A DNA stretch of 64,000 nt from Rubrivivax sp. (GTDB lineage Bacteria; Pseudomonadota; Gammaproteobacteria; Burkholderiales; Burkholderiaceae_C), in the NCBI GenBank assembly GCA_026125665.1, contig JAHCKS010000009.1, positions 35,778-99,777 of the forward strand, in the 5' to 3' direction. Below the pieces are notes generated by a model, which was not told the origin of the DNA, did not search any database, and saw only the letters and a list, made by a program, of their open reading frames with translations. This document shows positions 34,781 to 45,178 of the stretch, piece by piece. Position 1 is the first letter of the stretch. Every line of letters begins with the position of its first letter. Made by a program: the position numbers and the translations under genes.

Positions 34781-36931
34781 TCAACGGTGCAGCCCGAGCG
34801 TGTCGAGCTCGTTCACGCGCCGCACCACGTCGTTGAACGGCAGGCCGATCGTCTCCAGGTACCAGCGCAGCGTCTGCGCGCGCGGCCGGTTCTCCACCAG
34901 CACGGCCTCGAGCGCCTGCGCTCGCGTGAGGTGGCCCTCGCGCACCTGGTTGCTGCGGAAGGTGTCGAACTCGGTGAAGCCGCGCGCCGTGCAGTAGATG
35001 TAGTTGTAGAACGGCGCCGTGCCGTCGCCGATGCGCCAGGTGCTCGGCGAGTCGGGCGCGAGCTCCCAGTCGTACTCGTCGCGCAGGCAGCGGTTCACCT
35101 CGTCCTCGTGCCAGGGGAAGTGGTCGAAGATGAAGAAGAAGTCGCGCCGCGGCTCGACGTAGTAGGCCATGAACGCGCCGAAGGTGTCGGCGAGCGAGCG
35201 GTTCAGGTAGCCGGGGTTGCGCAGGAAGTGCCAGCCGTAGTGCGAGGCCAGGCGCACCTTGCGGCCGAACGACAGGTGGTCGACGCGCTTCTTGCCGAAG
35301 TCCGGCGGCACGCCGCAGAAGCCGCTCTTGAAGTCGGTGTTCTCGAGCGGGTTCGCGCACCAGAGGTCCAGCGCGATGCCGGTCTGGCGCTTGAGCTGGT
35401 TGACGACGCGAAAGAAGTGCTTGTCGCCGGCCATGAAGAGCGGAACCATGCCGAGGTCGGGCTTCCTCAGCCACGCCGCGACGTTGAGGCGGATGTTCTC
35501 GCGCTTGCGGGCGATGTCGGCCGAGACGAGGATGTTCTGGATGCCGAGCTGGCCGCAGATGCGCGCCACGTTGCGCCGCGCGAGGTCGGTGACCATGCCC
35601 CAGTCGTAGGTGAAGGTCACCGGCTCGAGCCCGAACTCCTTCTTGATGAGGTGCAGGCCGTAGCTCGAGTCGCGTCCGCCGCTGAAGGCCACGATGACGT
35701 CGGGCTCGTCGCCGGCGCGGCGGTACTTCTCGAGCGAGCGGATGAAGTCCCGCTTCGACTCCTCCGGGTGCATGCCGGCGTAGCGGGGGCGGTAGCCGGC
35801 GCAGTAGTTGCATACGCCGGCCGCGTCGTAGGCGATGAACGGGAAAGTCTCGGGCAGGATGCAGCGGGTGCAGCGGCGCAGCGCGCGCAGGCGTGATTCG
35901 CCGTAGCGCAGCAGCGACTCGACGGCCGACGGCGCCGCGACGGCGGGCGCGCGCGGCGGGCCACCGAAGGTGTCGTGGTGCTCGGTGGCGGCGCGCGGCA
36001 GCGGCGTGAAGGCCTGGTCGGCCACTCGCTGCGGCACCGGGCCCGGCAGCGCGAGGTCGAAGCGCTCGAGCGCGCCCTCGGCGAGCAGATCCAGCACGAT
36101 GCCCTGGCCCGGCGGCAGCCACTGCACGGGCGGCACGGCGGCCGCCCCTTTCGCCAGGCGCGCAGCGCCGGCCGCAACCCCGTTCTCGCCGAGCGCCTCG
36201 CGCAGCGCCGTTTCCAGGATGTAGCGCTCGGAGGCGAAGACGACAAAACCCTCGTCCAGCCGGTCGCTGACGTAGAGGTCGCCGGTGTTGGTGGCCAGCG
36301 TCACCGCCCCGGCGCCGTCGTGCACCCAGGCCACCGACGCGGCCCCCCTCAGCTCGGCAAACATCGCGCGTGTCGCGTCGGCGGCGGTGGCGCCACGCGC
36401 CTGGGCCGCATCGACGAGCGCGGCCATCACCTCGGTGTCCACCTCCGCCTCGCGACGCAGCCACGGGTGGTTCTGCCACAGCGCGTCGACGTTGACGCAG
36501 ATGCCGTTGTGGATCATCGACACCCGGCCCGAGCGGACCGGCTGGTTGTTCTGCGGCAGCTCGGCAGTGCCGTTGGTGACGAGGCGCGAGTGCGCGAGCA
36601 GCGCCAGGGCCTGCGCCCGCCCGCCGCGCAGGTCACGCCGGGCCGCGTCGCCGCCTCCACCGGGCCGGGCCGTCGCGCCGCTCGTGCCGAAGGCCTCGTC
36701 CACCGGGCCGTCGACGAGCCGCCGGTAGTCGGCCGAAGCGAGCAGCTCGGTGGCACGTTGCGCCCCCTTGAGCGTCCACGCGCGGCCGGCCTCGGGCAGG
36801 TAGGCGTGCAGGCCGGCCGACTCCTTGCCGCGGCTTTCGGAGAGCTGAAACAGCCGCGCGAGCAGCGCCCGCGCGCGCGCCGCCGGCAGCGCGTGGCCCG
36901 GGCGCAGCAGGATGCCGAAGATGCCGCACAT
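34781..36931 (-). CDS. Fusion of class II glutaminase with N-acetyl sugar amidotransferase (WbuX-like)
   Basis: A 716-residue two-part protein. The N-terminal class II glutamine amidotransferase (about residues 1-285) starts MCGIFGI with nucleophile Cys2 and has SRGKESAG, VTNG, IHNGICVN and DTEVMAAL, as in GlmS and asparagine synthetase. After a linker, a zinc-ribbon CTRC/CNYC (from about 353) and a PP-loop SGGRDSS (about 417-423) form a WbuX/WbpG-like amidotransferase. It should therefore make its own ammonia and amidate an N-acetyl sugar without HisH/HisF. No phosphosugar isomerase domain is present. It is the third amidation system of the locus. Confidence 0.85.
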   Translation of the reverse strand: MCGIFGILLRPGHALPAARARALLARLFQLSESRGKESAGLHAYLPEAGRAWTLKGAQRATELLASADYRRLVDGPVDEAFGTSGATARPGGGGDAARRDLRGGRAQALALLAHSRLVTNGTAELPQNNQPVRSGRVSMIHNGICVNVDALWQNHPWLRREAEVDTEVMAALVDAAQARGATAADATRAMFAELRGAASVAWVHDGAGAVTLATNTGDLYVSDRLDEGFVVFASERYILETALREALGENGVAAGAARLAKGAAAVPPVQWLPPGQGIVLDLLAEGALERFDLALPGPVPQRVADQAFTPLPRAATEHHDTFGGPPRAPAVAAPSAVESLLRYGESRLRALRRCTRCILPETFPFIAYDAAGVCNYCAGYRPRYAGMHPEESKRDFIRSLEKYRRAGDEPDVIVAFSGGRDSSYGLHLIKKEFGLEPVTFTYDWGMVTDLARRNVARICGQLGIQNILVSADIARKRENIRLNVAAWLRKPDLGMVPLFMAGDKHFFRVVNQLKRQTGIALDLWCANPLENTDFKSGFCGVPPDFGKKRVDHLSFGRKVRLASHYGWHFLRNPGYLNRSLADTFGAFMAYYVEPRRDFFFIFDHFPWHEDEVNRCLRDEYDWELAPDSPSTWRIGDGTAPFYNYIYCTARGFTEFDTFRSNQVREGHLTRAQALEAVLVENRPRAQTLRWYLETIGLPFNDVVRRVNELDTLGLHR

Positions 36932-36945
36932 GCTGGGTCGTGTCC

Positions 36946-38283
36946 TCAGGCCTTCTCGAGGCGGTTGTCGAGACGATGCTCGAAACGGTTGGCGAGCAGG
37001 TTCCAGCCGACGATCCGCCGGCTGAAGACGAGCAGCGCGGTGGCACCGGCCACGTAGCTGGCCGCCGTACCGCAGGCCGCGCCGACGATGCCCAGGAAGG
37101 GCAGCAGCGCCACCGCCACCCCGGCGTTGACGACCACGGTGATCACCTGCTGCAGCGTCTGGTAGCCCGGATGGCCGCTCACCATCAGGAGGTTGTCGAA
37201 AGGCACCAGCACCGAGACGAGCACGAGGCCGCCCATCAGCACCAGCAGCGACGGCAGGCCCTCGTGCAGGTCCTTGTGCGGCACGACCCAGGTCGCGATC
37301 AGCCACAACGCGACGATGGCCGCGACGCCCATCGCGACGGTGGCCGGCAGCACCAGGCGCGCCGACTGCCGGCGCAGGCCGACGGCCTGCGCGTGGTCGC
37401 GGTCGCGCAGCGAGCCCACCAGCACCGGGTTGAAGTTGATGCGCACCATGGCCAGCACGTGATAGACGCCGTCCACCATCATCGCCGCGAAGCTGTAGAT
37501 GCCGACCTCGCGGTCGGGCAGGAAGACGCCGATCAGCAGCACGTCGATGCGGGAGTTGAACTCGGCGAACATGCCCGCGGCGAGTCCCTTGGCGCCGAAC
37601 CGCACGTGCGTGCGCAGCCAGTCACGATCGAAGCGCAGGTGGCGCACCACGCCACGGCGCGCGATGTAGGCCGCGCAGGCGAGCGCGGTGGCGATCTCGG
37701 CGACGAGGAAGGCGACGGGGGCCACCTCGATCGGCCACGGCCCCGCGGCCACCGTGCAGACTACGGCCATGACGAGCAGGTAGCGCAGGCCCTGCAGGAC
37801 GGAGAAGGCCTTCATGCGCCGCAGGCCGTTGAGATAGGCCAGCAGCACCTTGTTCAGCGAGAAGAGCAGGAGCCCGCTCGACGCCCAGGCGATGGCGCGG
37901 CCGGTGGTGGCGCTGTCGAACAGCGCGCCGAGCCGGCCGGCCGAGAGCGCCAGGAGGCCCGCCCCCCCGGCGCCGAGCGCCAGCGCACAGGCCACCGCCG
38001 TGCCGAACATGCGCCCGCGCGCGTCCTCGTCGGCCTCGTGCAGCGCGGCATGCCGCAGCACGGAGTAGTGCAGGCCGAGTGTCGCCAGCTGCGAAGCGAT
38101 GATGTAGACGGCGTAGGTCTGGTTGAAGACGCCGAGCGCCGCGGCGTCGCGCGCGCCGGCGACGACGAGGTTGATGACCATGCCCGACAGCGCCAGCAGC
38201 ACGAAGCTGCCGAGCGTCCAGCCGATGTCGCGCGCCAGCTTGTGCGAGTGCCAGCGCGCAGCCAGGGGGCCGATCAGCGACAT
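36946..38283 (-). CDS. Polysaccharide flippase-like membrane protein, copy 2
   Basis: A 445-residue protein with about 12 membrane segments and the general shape of MOP-superfamily flippases (TLGSFVLLALSGMVINLVVA at the start, then FAAMMVDGVYHVLAMV and NRIDVLLIG-type segments). It is not closely similar to the flippase at 9728. ATG 38283 was chosen; GTG 38298 in frame is possible. Lying 14 bases upstream of the fusion amidotransferase and downstream of the GT2 enzyme, it may export a different lipid-linked intermediate. Confidence 0.8.
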   Translation of the reverse strand: MSLIGPLAARWHSHKLARDIGWTLGSFVLLALSGMVINLVVAGARDAAALGVFNQTYAVYIIASQLATLGLHYSVLRHAALHEADEDARGRMFGTAVACALALGAGGAGLLALSAGRLGALFDSATTGRAIAWASSGLLLFSLNKVLLAYLNGLRRMKAFSVLQGLRYLLVMAVVCTVAAGPWPIEVAPVAFLVAEIATALACAAYIARRGVVRHLRFDRDWLRTHVRFGAKGLAAGMFAEFNSRIDVLLIGVFLPDREVGIYSFAAMMVDGVYHVLAMVRINFNPVLVGSLRDRDHAQAVGLRRQSARLVLPATVAMGVAAIVALWLIATWVVPHKDLHEGLPSLLVLMGGLVLVSVLVPFDNLLMVSGHPGYQTLQQVITVVVNAGVAVALLPFLGIVGAACGTAASYVAGATALLVFSRRIVGWNLLANRFEHRLDNRLEKA

Positions 38284-38323
38284 GGGGTTCGGAGCCACGG
38301 CGGGCGCGGGCCGCGCACCGGGC

Positions 38324-39322
<999 letters not shown>

Positions 39323-39407
39323 GGTGCGGGATCTCGTGGCTCTTCTCGTGTCGTTCGGCGGGCCGCCGCGTACCACGCGGGTGCGCGGCCGCACGATGCA
39401 CCGCCGC

Positions 39408-39998
39408 TCAGCGCGCGAGCAGCTCCAGGCGCCGGCCGCGGAGACGGTACCGATCACCCGTGTGCGGGCAGGTGGTCTCGACAGGCTCGTCGCTGTGCAG
39501 CGGCAGCGGCAGGCGCTCGCCGTGGCGGCTCATCCAGCCGGCGTGGCGCGCCGGCACGCCGAGCATCAGCGCGAAGGCCGGCACGTCGCGGTTGACCACC
39601 GCCCCGGCACCGACGAAGGCGTGTTCGCCCACCGTGATGCCGCAGACGACGGTGCAGTTGGCGCCGAGCGTGGCGCCGCGCTTCACCAGGGTGCGGCGGT
39701 ACTCGTCCTTGCGCGCCACGGCCGAGCGCGGGTTGTAGACGTTCGTGAACACCATGCTCGGCCCGCAGAAGACGTCGTCCTCCAGCGTCACCGCGTCGTA
39801 GACCGACACGTTGTTCTGCACCTTCACGTTGTCGCCGATCGTCACGTCGTTGCCGACGAAGACGTTCTGGCCGAAGGAGCAACCGCGGCCGATGCGGGCG
39901 CCGGCGCAGATGTGCACGAAGTGCCAGACGCGGCAGCCTTCGCCCAGCTGCGCGCCTTCGTCGACGATGGCGCTGGGATGGATGGTGGTGGCGGCCAC
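39408..39998 (-). CDS. wbpD: UDP-2-acetamido-3-amino-glucuronate N-acetyltransferase (WbpD)
   Basis: A protein of about 196 residues, a left-handed beta-helix acetyltransferase close to Pseudomonas Wbp[49 protein letters not shown] and [13 protein letters not shown]. It acetylates the 3-amino group of the uronic acid on UDP. The start was set at GTG 39998, which gives the N-terminal length known for WbpD; TTG 40016 overlapping the previous stop (TTGA) is an alternative. It closes a wbpE-wbpB-wbpD trio. Confidence 0.9.
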   Translation of the reverse strand: MAATTIHPSAIVDEGAQLGEGCRVWHFVHICAGARIGRGCSFGQNVFVGNDVTIGDNVKVQNNVSVYDAVTLEDDVFCGPSMVFTNVYNPRSAVARKDEYRRTLVKRGATLGANCTVVCGITVGEHAFVGAGAVVNRDVPAFALMLGVPARHAGWMSRHGERLPLPLHSDEPVETTCPHTGDRYRLRGRRLELLAR

Positions 39999-40012
39999 GG
40001 GCGCGGCGGCGG

Positions 40013-41086
40013 TCAATACGCCAACGGCAGGTTGATGCGCTTGCCGTCGCGCGCCGACAGGTACATCGCGATCAGCAGCTCGAGCGACTTCAGCCCCTCG
40101 CGGCCGTCGGTGTCGGGCTGCGCCTCGCCGCGCAGCACGCGGATGACGTTGTCGTAGTACAGCGGGTGGCCGAAGCCGTAGACCGAGGTCGTCTGGTAGC
40201 TCGCGTCCTCGATGCCGGCGTCCATCTCGTGCGGCGTGTCGAACTGCCAGTGCTGGATCTGGTTCACCGCCACGCCGCCGACGCGCACGCTGCCGCGCTC
40301 GCCGAGGATGGTGATCGAGCCCTCCATGTTCTTCGGCCAGGTGAGCATCGTCACGTTGATGCTGCCCATGGCGCCGTTGCGCCACTTCAGCGCCGCCACG
40401 CCGGTGTCCTCGACCTCGATGTTGCGCGCCAGCGTGCCGGTGTAGGCCATGACGCTCTCCACCGGGCCGATCAGCCAGTCGAGCAGGTCGACGTAGTGGC
40501 TCGCCTGGTTCATCAGCGCGCCGCCGTCGAACTCCCAGGTGCCACGCCATTCGGCGCTGTCGTAGTACGACTGCGGCCGCGTCCAGAAGACGTTGACGTT
40601 GACCATGTAGATGCGGCCGAAGCGGCCGAGCTGCATGCACTGCTTGAGCAGCTGCAGCGTGCGGTTGCGGCGGTTCTGCTTGACGACGAACAGGCGCACG
40701 CCGGCGTCGTCGCAGGCACGCACCATCGCCAGCCCGTCGGCCCAGCGCGTGGCCATCGGCTTCTCGGTCATCACGTCGATGCCGGCACCGGCGACCTCCA
40801 TCGCCTGCTGCGGATGCAGGCCGCTCGGCGTGGCGAGCACGACGCAGTCCGGTCGCGTCGCCGGCGTCGCCGCGGCGAGCAGCGCCGACAGGCTGGCGAA
40901 GCCTGGCGCGCCGGTGCGCTGCTTCGCGGCGGCAAGCGCGGCCGGGTCGTTGTCGCAGACGGCGACGAGCTCGGCGCGCTCGGCGTGGCGCCCGATGGCC
41001 TCGAAGTGGTTGGCGGCGATGCGGCCACAGCCGACGAGCGCAAAGCGCAGCTTGCGCTCGGTGATGGGGGGGCGCTGCAGATGCAT
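40013..41086 (-). CDS. wbpB: UDP-N-acetylglucosaminuronate 3-dehydrogenase (WbpB), Gfo/Idh/MocA family
   Basis: A 357-residue dehydrogenase with Rossmann motif [22 protein letters not shown], the family signature TEKPMA (catalytic Lys) and the substrate-side [10 protein letters not shown]. WbpB oxidises C-3 of UDP-GlcNAcA, coupled to alpha-ketoglutarate as oxidant, before WbpE aminates it. Gene order next to WbpE and WbpD homologues supports this. The 6-dehydrogenase WbpA that would make the uronate was not found in the window. Confidence 0.9.
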   Translation of the reverse strand: MHLQRPPITERKLRFALVGCGRIAANHFEAIGRHAERAELVAVCDNDPAALAAAKQRTGAPGFASLSALLAAATPATRPDCVVLATPSGLHPQQAMEVAGAGIDVMTEKPMATRWADGLAMVRACDDAGVRLFVVKQNRRNRTLQLLKQCMQLGRFGRIYMVNVNVFWTRPQSYYDSAEWRGTWEFDGGALMNQASHYVDLLDWLIGPVESVMAYTGTLARNIEVEDTGVAALKWRNGAMGSINVTMLTWPKNMEGSITILGERGSVRVGGVAVNQIQHWQFDTPHEMDAGIEDASYQTTSVYGFGHPLYYDNVIRVLRGEAQPDTDGREGLKSLELLIAMYLSARDGKRINLPLAY

Positions 41087-41104
41087 GGTCGATGGGGTCG
41101 CGCG

Positions 41105-42241
41105 TCAGTGCGCCGGGGCGGCGGCTCGCGGCGCCGCTTTCGCGCCGCCGGCGACGGCCGCCGAAAGAGCCTGCACGACGCGGTCCTGGTCCGCTTCGGC
41201 GAGGTCGGCGCTCATCGGCAGGCTCAACACGCGCTCGGCGACACGTTCGCTCACCGGGCAGGGGTCGGCGCCGGCGTACTGCGCGTAGGCCGGCTGCCGG
41301 TGCAGCGGCCTCGGGTAGTGCACCGCCGTGGGCACGCCCGCGGTCTGCAGTGCGGCCTGGACATCGGCACGGTCGTCGACCATCACCGTGTACTGCGCGT
41401 ACACCGAGTTGCGGTCGCCGCGCACGGCGACGCGCTGCACGCCGGGAATGCCGGCCAGCAGCCGCTCGTAGCGCACGCCGATCGCGGCGCGGCGCTCGAG
41501 CTCCCACTCGAAGCGCTCGAGCTTGCCCAGCAGCACCGCCGCCTGGATCGTGTCCAGCCGCCCGCCGACGCCCACGCGCGTGTGCAGGTAACGGCCACTC
41601 TGGCCATGCACGCGGATCTCGCGCGCCGCCTGCGCGAGGCGGTCGTCGTCGGTGAAGAGCGCGCCGCCGTCGCCGTAGCAGCCGAGCGGCTTGCTCGGGA
41701 AGAAGCTCGTCGCGCCCCAGGTCGACAACGCACAAGAGCGCCGGCCCTTGTAGAGCGCACCGAAGCTCTGCGCGGCGTCCTCGATGACCGCCAGGCCGTG
41801 GCGCGCCGCCACCGCGTTGATCTCGTCCAGGTCGGCCACCTGGCCGTACAGGCTCACCGGCATGATCGCCTTCGTGCGCGGCGTCACGGCCGCGGCGATG
41901 CGCGAGGCGTCGATGTTGCAGGTGTCGGGCTCGATGTCGACGAAGACCGGCTTCAGGCCGGCCAGCACGATCATCTCCGCCGTCGCCGCGAAGGTGAACG
42001 GCGTGGTGATGACCTCGTCGCCGGGGTCGAGATCCAGCGCCATCAGCGCGATCAGCAGCGCCTCGGTGCCGCTGGCCACCGTGATGCAGTGGCGCGAGCC
42101 GGTGAACTTCGCGAGCGCCTCCTCGAGCTCCTTCACCTCGGGGCCGAGGATGTACTGGCCGTGGTCGAGCACGCGCTGGATGCGGGTGTCGATGCTGGCC
42201 TTGAGCGCCGCGTACTGGGCCTTGAGGTCGGTGAACTGCAT
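41105..42241 (-). CDS. wbpE: UDP-3-keto-glucuronate aminotransferase (WbpE), DegT family
   Basis: A 378-residue PLP enzyme, very like Wbp[35 protein letters not shown] and the PLP lysine in [14 protein letters not shown], then [10 protein letters not shown] and [10 protein letters not shown]. It transfers an amino group from glutamate to C-3 of the keto-uronic acid. It is the first gene of the reverse-strand row, and a TACAAT hexamer about 28 bases upstream may be its promoter. Confidence 0.93.
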   Translation of the reverse strand: MQFTDLKAQYAALKASIDTRIQRVLDHGQYILGPEVKELEEALAKFTGSRHCITVASGTEALLIALMALDLDPGDEVITTPFTFAATAEMIVLAGLKPVFVDIEPDTCNIDASRIAAAVTPRTKAIMPVSLYGQVADLDEINAVAARHGLAVIEDAAQSFGALYKGRRSCALSTWGATSFFPSKPLGCYGDGGALFTDDDRLAQAAREIRVHGQSGRYLHTRVGVGGRLDTIQAAVLLGKLERFEWELERRAAIGVRYERLLAGIPGVQRVAVRGDRNSVYAQYTVMVDDRADVQAALQTAGVPTAVHYPRPLHRQPAYAQYAGADPCPVSERVAERVLSLPMSADLAEADQDRVVQALSAAVAGGAKAAPRAAAPAH

Positions 42242-42269
42242 GGGCTGCCGGCCGGGTCGAAGGGCCGCG

Positions 42270-42275
42270 ATTGTA
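42270..42275 (-). promoter_or_regulatory. Possible -10 element for wbpE and the reverse-strand glycan genes
   Basis: The reverse strand reads TACAAT, followed by CGC, 28 bases before the wbpE ATG. It lies in the 131-base divergent region shared with lysS. No clear -35 box is seen, so the call rests on the hexamer and its position. Confidence 0.4.
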
Positions 42276-42298
42276 AGTGCGGCGCACCGGCGGCCACC

Positions 42299-42304
42299 TA
42301 GAAT
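42299..42304 (+). promoter_or_regulatory. Possible -10 element for lysS
   Basis: The forward strand reads TAGAAT followed by CGC, 68 bases before the lysS ATG. It mirrors the reverse-strand TACAATCGC in the same divergent region. No convincing -35 was found. Confidence 0.4.
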
Positions 42305-42372
42305 CGCAAGCAAATTCAACAGCTTGCTGGCACCGCCGGGTCCACCTCCGCGGCGCGGCGACACCCTCTCCC

Positions 42373-43917
42373 ATGTCCGACGACAACCAGCTCATCGCCG
42401 AACGCCGCGAGAAGCTCGCCGCGCTGCGGCGTGCCGGCGTCGCCTTCCCCAACGACTTCAAGCCGGGCCACCACGCCGCGGACCTGCACCATCGGCACGG
42501 CCGGGTGCCGAACGAGGAGCTGGAGCCGCAGGCGATTCGCGTCAGCGTGGGCGGTCGCATGATGCTCAAGCGCGTCATGGGCAAGGCCTGCTTCGCCACG
42601 TTGCAGGACGCCTCGGGCCGCATCCAGCTCTACGTCACGCAGGACGCCGTCGGCGCCGAGGCGCTGGCCGCCTTCAAGCACTGGGACCTCGGTGACATCC
42701 TCGGCTGCGAGGGCACCCTCTTCCGCACGAAGACCGGCGAGCTGTCGGTGAAGGCGACCGCAATTCGCCTTGTCACGAAGAGCCTCAGGCCGCTGCCGGA
42801 CAAGTTCCACGGCCTGGCCGACCAGGAGCAGAAGTACCGCCAGCGCTACGTCGACCTGATGACCGACGAGGCGGCGCGCGCGCGTTTCGTGGCGCGCAGC
42901 AAGGCGGTGGCGTCGCTCCGCGGCTTCATGGTCGAGCATGGCTTCCTCGAGGTCGAGACGCCGATGCTGCACCCCATCCCCGGAGGCGCGAACGCCAGGC
43001 CCTTCGTCACGCACCACAACGCGCTCGACCAGCAGATGTTCCTGCGCATCGCGCCCGAGCTCTACCTGAAGCGGCTGCTCGTCGGCGGCTTCGAACGCCT
43101 GTTCGAGATCAACCGCAACTTCCGCAACGAGGGGCTCTCGGTCCGCCACAACCCCGAGTTCACGATGATGGAGTTCTACGCGGCGTGGTGGACGCACCAC
43201 GACCTGATGGACTTCACCGAGCAGCTGCTGCGCCACGCGGCGCGCGCGGCCAGCGGCTCGTCGCGCCTGAGCTACGGCGGCCGTGAAGTGGACCTCGAGC
43301 AGCCGTTCGCACGGCTGACGGTGCGCGCCGCGCTCGTCGCGCACGCCGGGCTGAGCGACGCCGAGGCCGGCGACGCGGCCGTGCTGCACGCGCGGCTGAA
43401 GGCGCTGGGCGAGGAGCCGCCGGCGCACTGGACGCTGGCCGAGCTGCAGTTCGGCCTCTTCGAGGCCGTGGTCGAGGACAAGCTCTGGCAGCCGACCTAC
43501 ATCGTCGACTACCCGGTGGAGGTGTCGCCGCTGGCGCGCGCCTCGGACAAGGACCCGACGGTCACCGAGCGCTTCGAGCTGTTCATCACCGGGCGCGAGA
43601 TCGCCAACGGCTTCTCCGAGCTCAACGACGCCGAGGACCAGGCGGCGCGCTTCGCCGCGCAGGCGGCGAACAAGGAGGCCGGCGACGAGGAGGCGATGTA
43701 CTACGACGCCGACTTCATCCGCGCGCTGGAGTACGGCATGCCGCCGGCCGGCGGTTGTGGTGTCGGCATCGACCGCCTGGTGATGCTGCTCACCGACAGC
43801 CCGAGCATCCGCGACGTCATCCTCTTCCCGGCGCTGCGGCGGGAAGACCCCGAGGCGGCGGCATCGCGGCACGAGGGTGCCGAAGCGCAGGCGCCGCGGC
43901 CCACGCCGCCGAGGTGA
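42373..43917 (+). CDS. lysS: Lysyl-tRNA synthetase, class II
   Basis: A 514-residue enzyme charging tRNA-Lys. An N-terminal OB-fold ([19 protein letters not shown]) precedes the class II core: motif 1 region [12 protein letters not shown], motif 2 [11 protein letters not shown] and motif 3 [13 protein letters not shown]. Length is normal. A short alanine/proline-rich tail after motif 3 is not conserved. It marks the return to housekeeping chromosome after the glycan locus, in the opposite direction to wbpE. Confidence 0.98.
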   Translation: MSDDNQLIAERREKLAALRRAGVAFPNDFKPGHHAADLHHRHGRVPNEELEPQAIRVSVGGRMMLKRVMGKACFATLQDASGRIQLYVTQDAVGAEALAAFKHWDLGDILGCEGTLFRTKTGELSVKATAIRLVTKSLRPLPDKFHGLADQEQKYRQRYVDLMTDEAARARFVARSKAVASLRGFMVEHGFLEVETPMLHPIPGGANARPFVTHHNALDQQMFLRIAPELYLKRLLVGGFERLFEINRNFRNEGLSVRHNPEFTMMEFYAAWWTHHDLMDFTEQLLRHAARAASGSSRLSYGGREVDLEQPFARLTVRAALVAHAGLSDAEAGDAAVLHARLKALGEEPPAHWTLAELQFGLFEAVVEDKLWQPTYIVDYPVEVSPLARASDKDPTVTERFELFITGREIANGFSELNDAEDQAARFAAQAANKEAGDEEAMYYDADFIRALEYGMPPAGGCGVGIDRLVMLLTDSPSIRDVILFPALRREDPEAAASRHEGAEAQAPRPTPPR

Positions 43918-43919
43918 CG

Positions 43920-44474
43920 ATGCCCGACGCGCGGCCCGAGACCCTGGCCGCCATCGAGGCCGCGGTCTGGCGCGAGCTTGCGGCCGCCACGCACGACAGC
44001 GCGCACGGCTGGCGCCGCCAGGTGCTGGCGACGCGGGCCGGCGACGGCGCCGATGCGCGCACGCTGGTGCTGCGCGAGCTCGACGCCGAAGCGCGGACGT
44101 TGTTCTTCTACACGGATGCGCGCAGCCACAAGGCCGCGCAGGTGGCGCAGCACCCGGCGGGCACGATCGTGGCGTGGTGCCCGGCGCTGTCGTGGCAGCT
44201 GCGCATGCGCGTGCGGCTCGAGCTGGAGGTCGAGGGCCTCTCGGTCTCGTCGCGCTGGGCGCGGCTGGCGCTGACGCCGGCGGCGCGCGACTACATGGCG
44301 CCGAGCGCGCCGGGTACGCCGCTGGACACCCCGGCGGTGCCGGCGCGCGCCGGGCGCACGCACTTCGCTCTTCTCAGCGCGAGAGTCGGGTCGATCGACT
44401 GGCTGGAGCTCGGCGACAGCGGCCACCGGCGCGCGTCGTTCGACGCGGCCGGGGCGCGCTGGCTGGTGCCCTGA
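43920..44474 (+). CDS. Pyridoxamine 5'-phosphate oxidase-like FMN protein
   Basis: A 184-residue split-barrel flavin protein. Visible are the strand RTLVLRELD, FFYTDARSHKAAQV (phosphate-binding region of FMN) and AWCPALSWQLRMR, like the Pyridox_oxase_2 family rather than true PdxH. Substrate unknown. ATG 43920 is three bases after lysS; GTG 43914, overlapping the lysS stop, is also possible. A stable hairpin begins right at its stop codon. Confidence 0.75.
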   Translation: MPDARPETLAAIEAAVWRELAAATHDSAHGWRRQVLATRAGDGADARTLVLRELDAEARTLFFYTDARSHKAAQVAQHPAGTIVAWCPALSWQLRMRVRLELEVEGLSVSSRWARLALTPAARDYMAPSAPGTPLDTPAVPARAGRTHFALLSARVGSIDWLELGDSGHRRASFDAAGARWLVP

Positions 44475-44491
44475 GCCGGCGCGAGCCGGCT
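44474..44491. terminator. Hairpin between converging genes, terminator candidate
   Basis: AGCCGGC and its complement are separated by GCGA, a GNRA-type tetraloop, starting in the stop codon of the flavin gene. There is no T-run after it. It lies between converging genes and could act in either direction or protect mRNA 3' ends. Confidence 0.35.
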
Positions 44492-44554
44492 TGTGCCGTC
44501 AGCCGGCGCGGGCCGTAACGGGGCGGCCGGCGCCGGCCTGATCGGCGCGCCGAT

Positions 44555-44929
44555 TCAGCGCGAAGCGAACAGCGTCCCGCGCGCCGGCTGCGACGTGCGG
44601 GCCAGCTCGAACGAGCCGCTGTCCTCGCCGTACCAGGCGCTGTCGGTGCCGTTCAGGTTGGCGGCCACGGCCTCGGCCTGCACGTCGGCGCGCGCACGCA
44701 CCGACTTGGCGGCGGCCATGTGGTTGTACGACGTCGACCAGCGCTTCATGTAGCCGTCGGCGCGGGCCTGGAACAGCTCGGCCTGCACCTGGGCGCGCGT
44801 CTTCGGCTGCGCGTAGGTGAAGTTGAACTGGTCTTCGGGCATCGGGCTCTCGGCGCGCGCGCCGGTGGCCGCTGCGGCCATCGAGAGCATGACGACGGTG
44901 GGGAAGACGAAGGACTTGATGGACTTCAT
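44555..44929 (-). CDS. DUF4148-family secreted protein
   Basis: A 124-residue protein with a typical signal peptide (positively charged MKSIK, hydrophobic core, cleavage likely after ATGARA). The mature part contains the DUF4148 pattern KTRAQVQAELFQARADG, a short helical hairpin common in Burkholderiales. Function unknown; probably periplasmic. A good AGGAG site (44937-44941) lies seven bases before ATG 44929. The 249 bases upstream hold no other gene. Confidence 0.85.
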   Translation of the reverse strand: MKSIKSFVFPTVVMLSMAAAATGARAESPMPEDQFNFTYAQPKTRAQVQAELFQARADGYMKRWSTSYNHMAAAKSVRARADVQAEAVAANLNGTDSAWYGEDSGSFELARTSQPARGTLFASR

Positions 44930-45178
44930 GGAAAGGCTCCTGGGTGGTGGGCTCGGCATCCTGGTTGGCTTGGGGCCGCGATCGGTGGATGCCCGACCGG
45001 CGCTGCCCATGCCCTGCAGTCTGCTTTCGAGGCGGGCATGGAAAAACCGCCCGCCGCTCAACACCGCATTGACGCCAGCGAAAGAATTGCAGTCGCAACG
45101 AAGGGCACCGTGGCCCTCGGCGCCCGAGGACGGCGGCAGCGCCGCAGGACGCCGGCGCTCCCCTCGGCGCAGGAGCCC

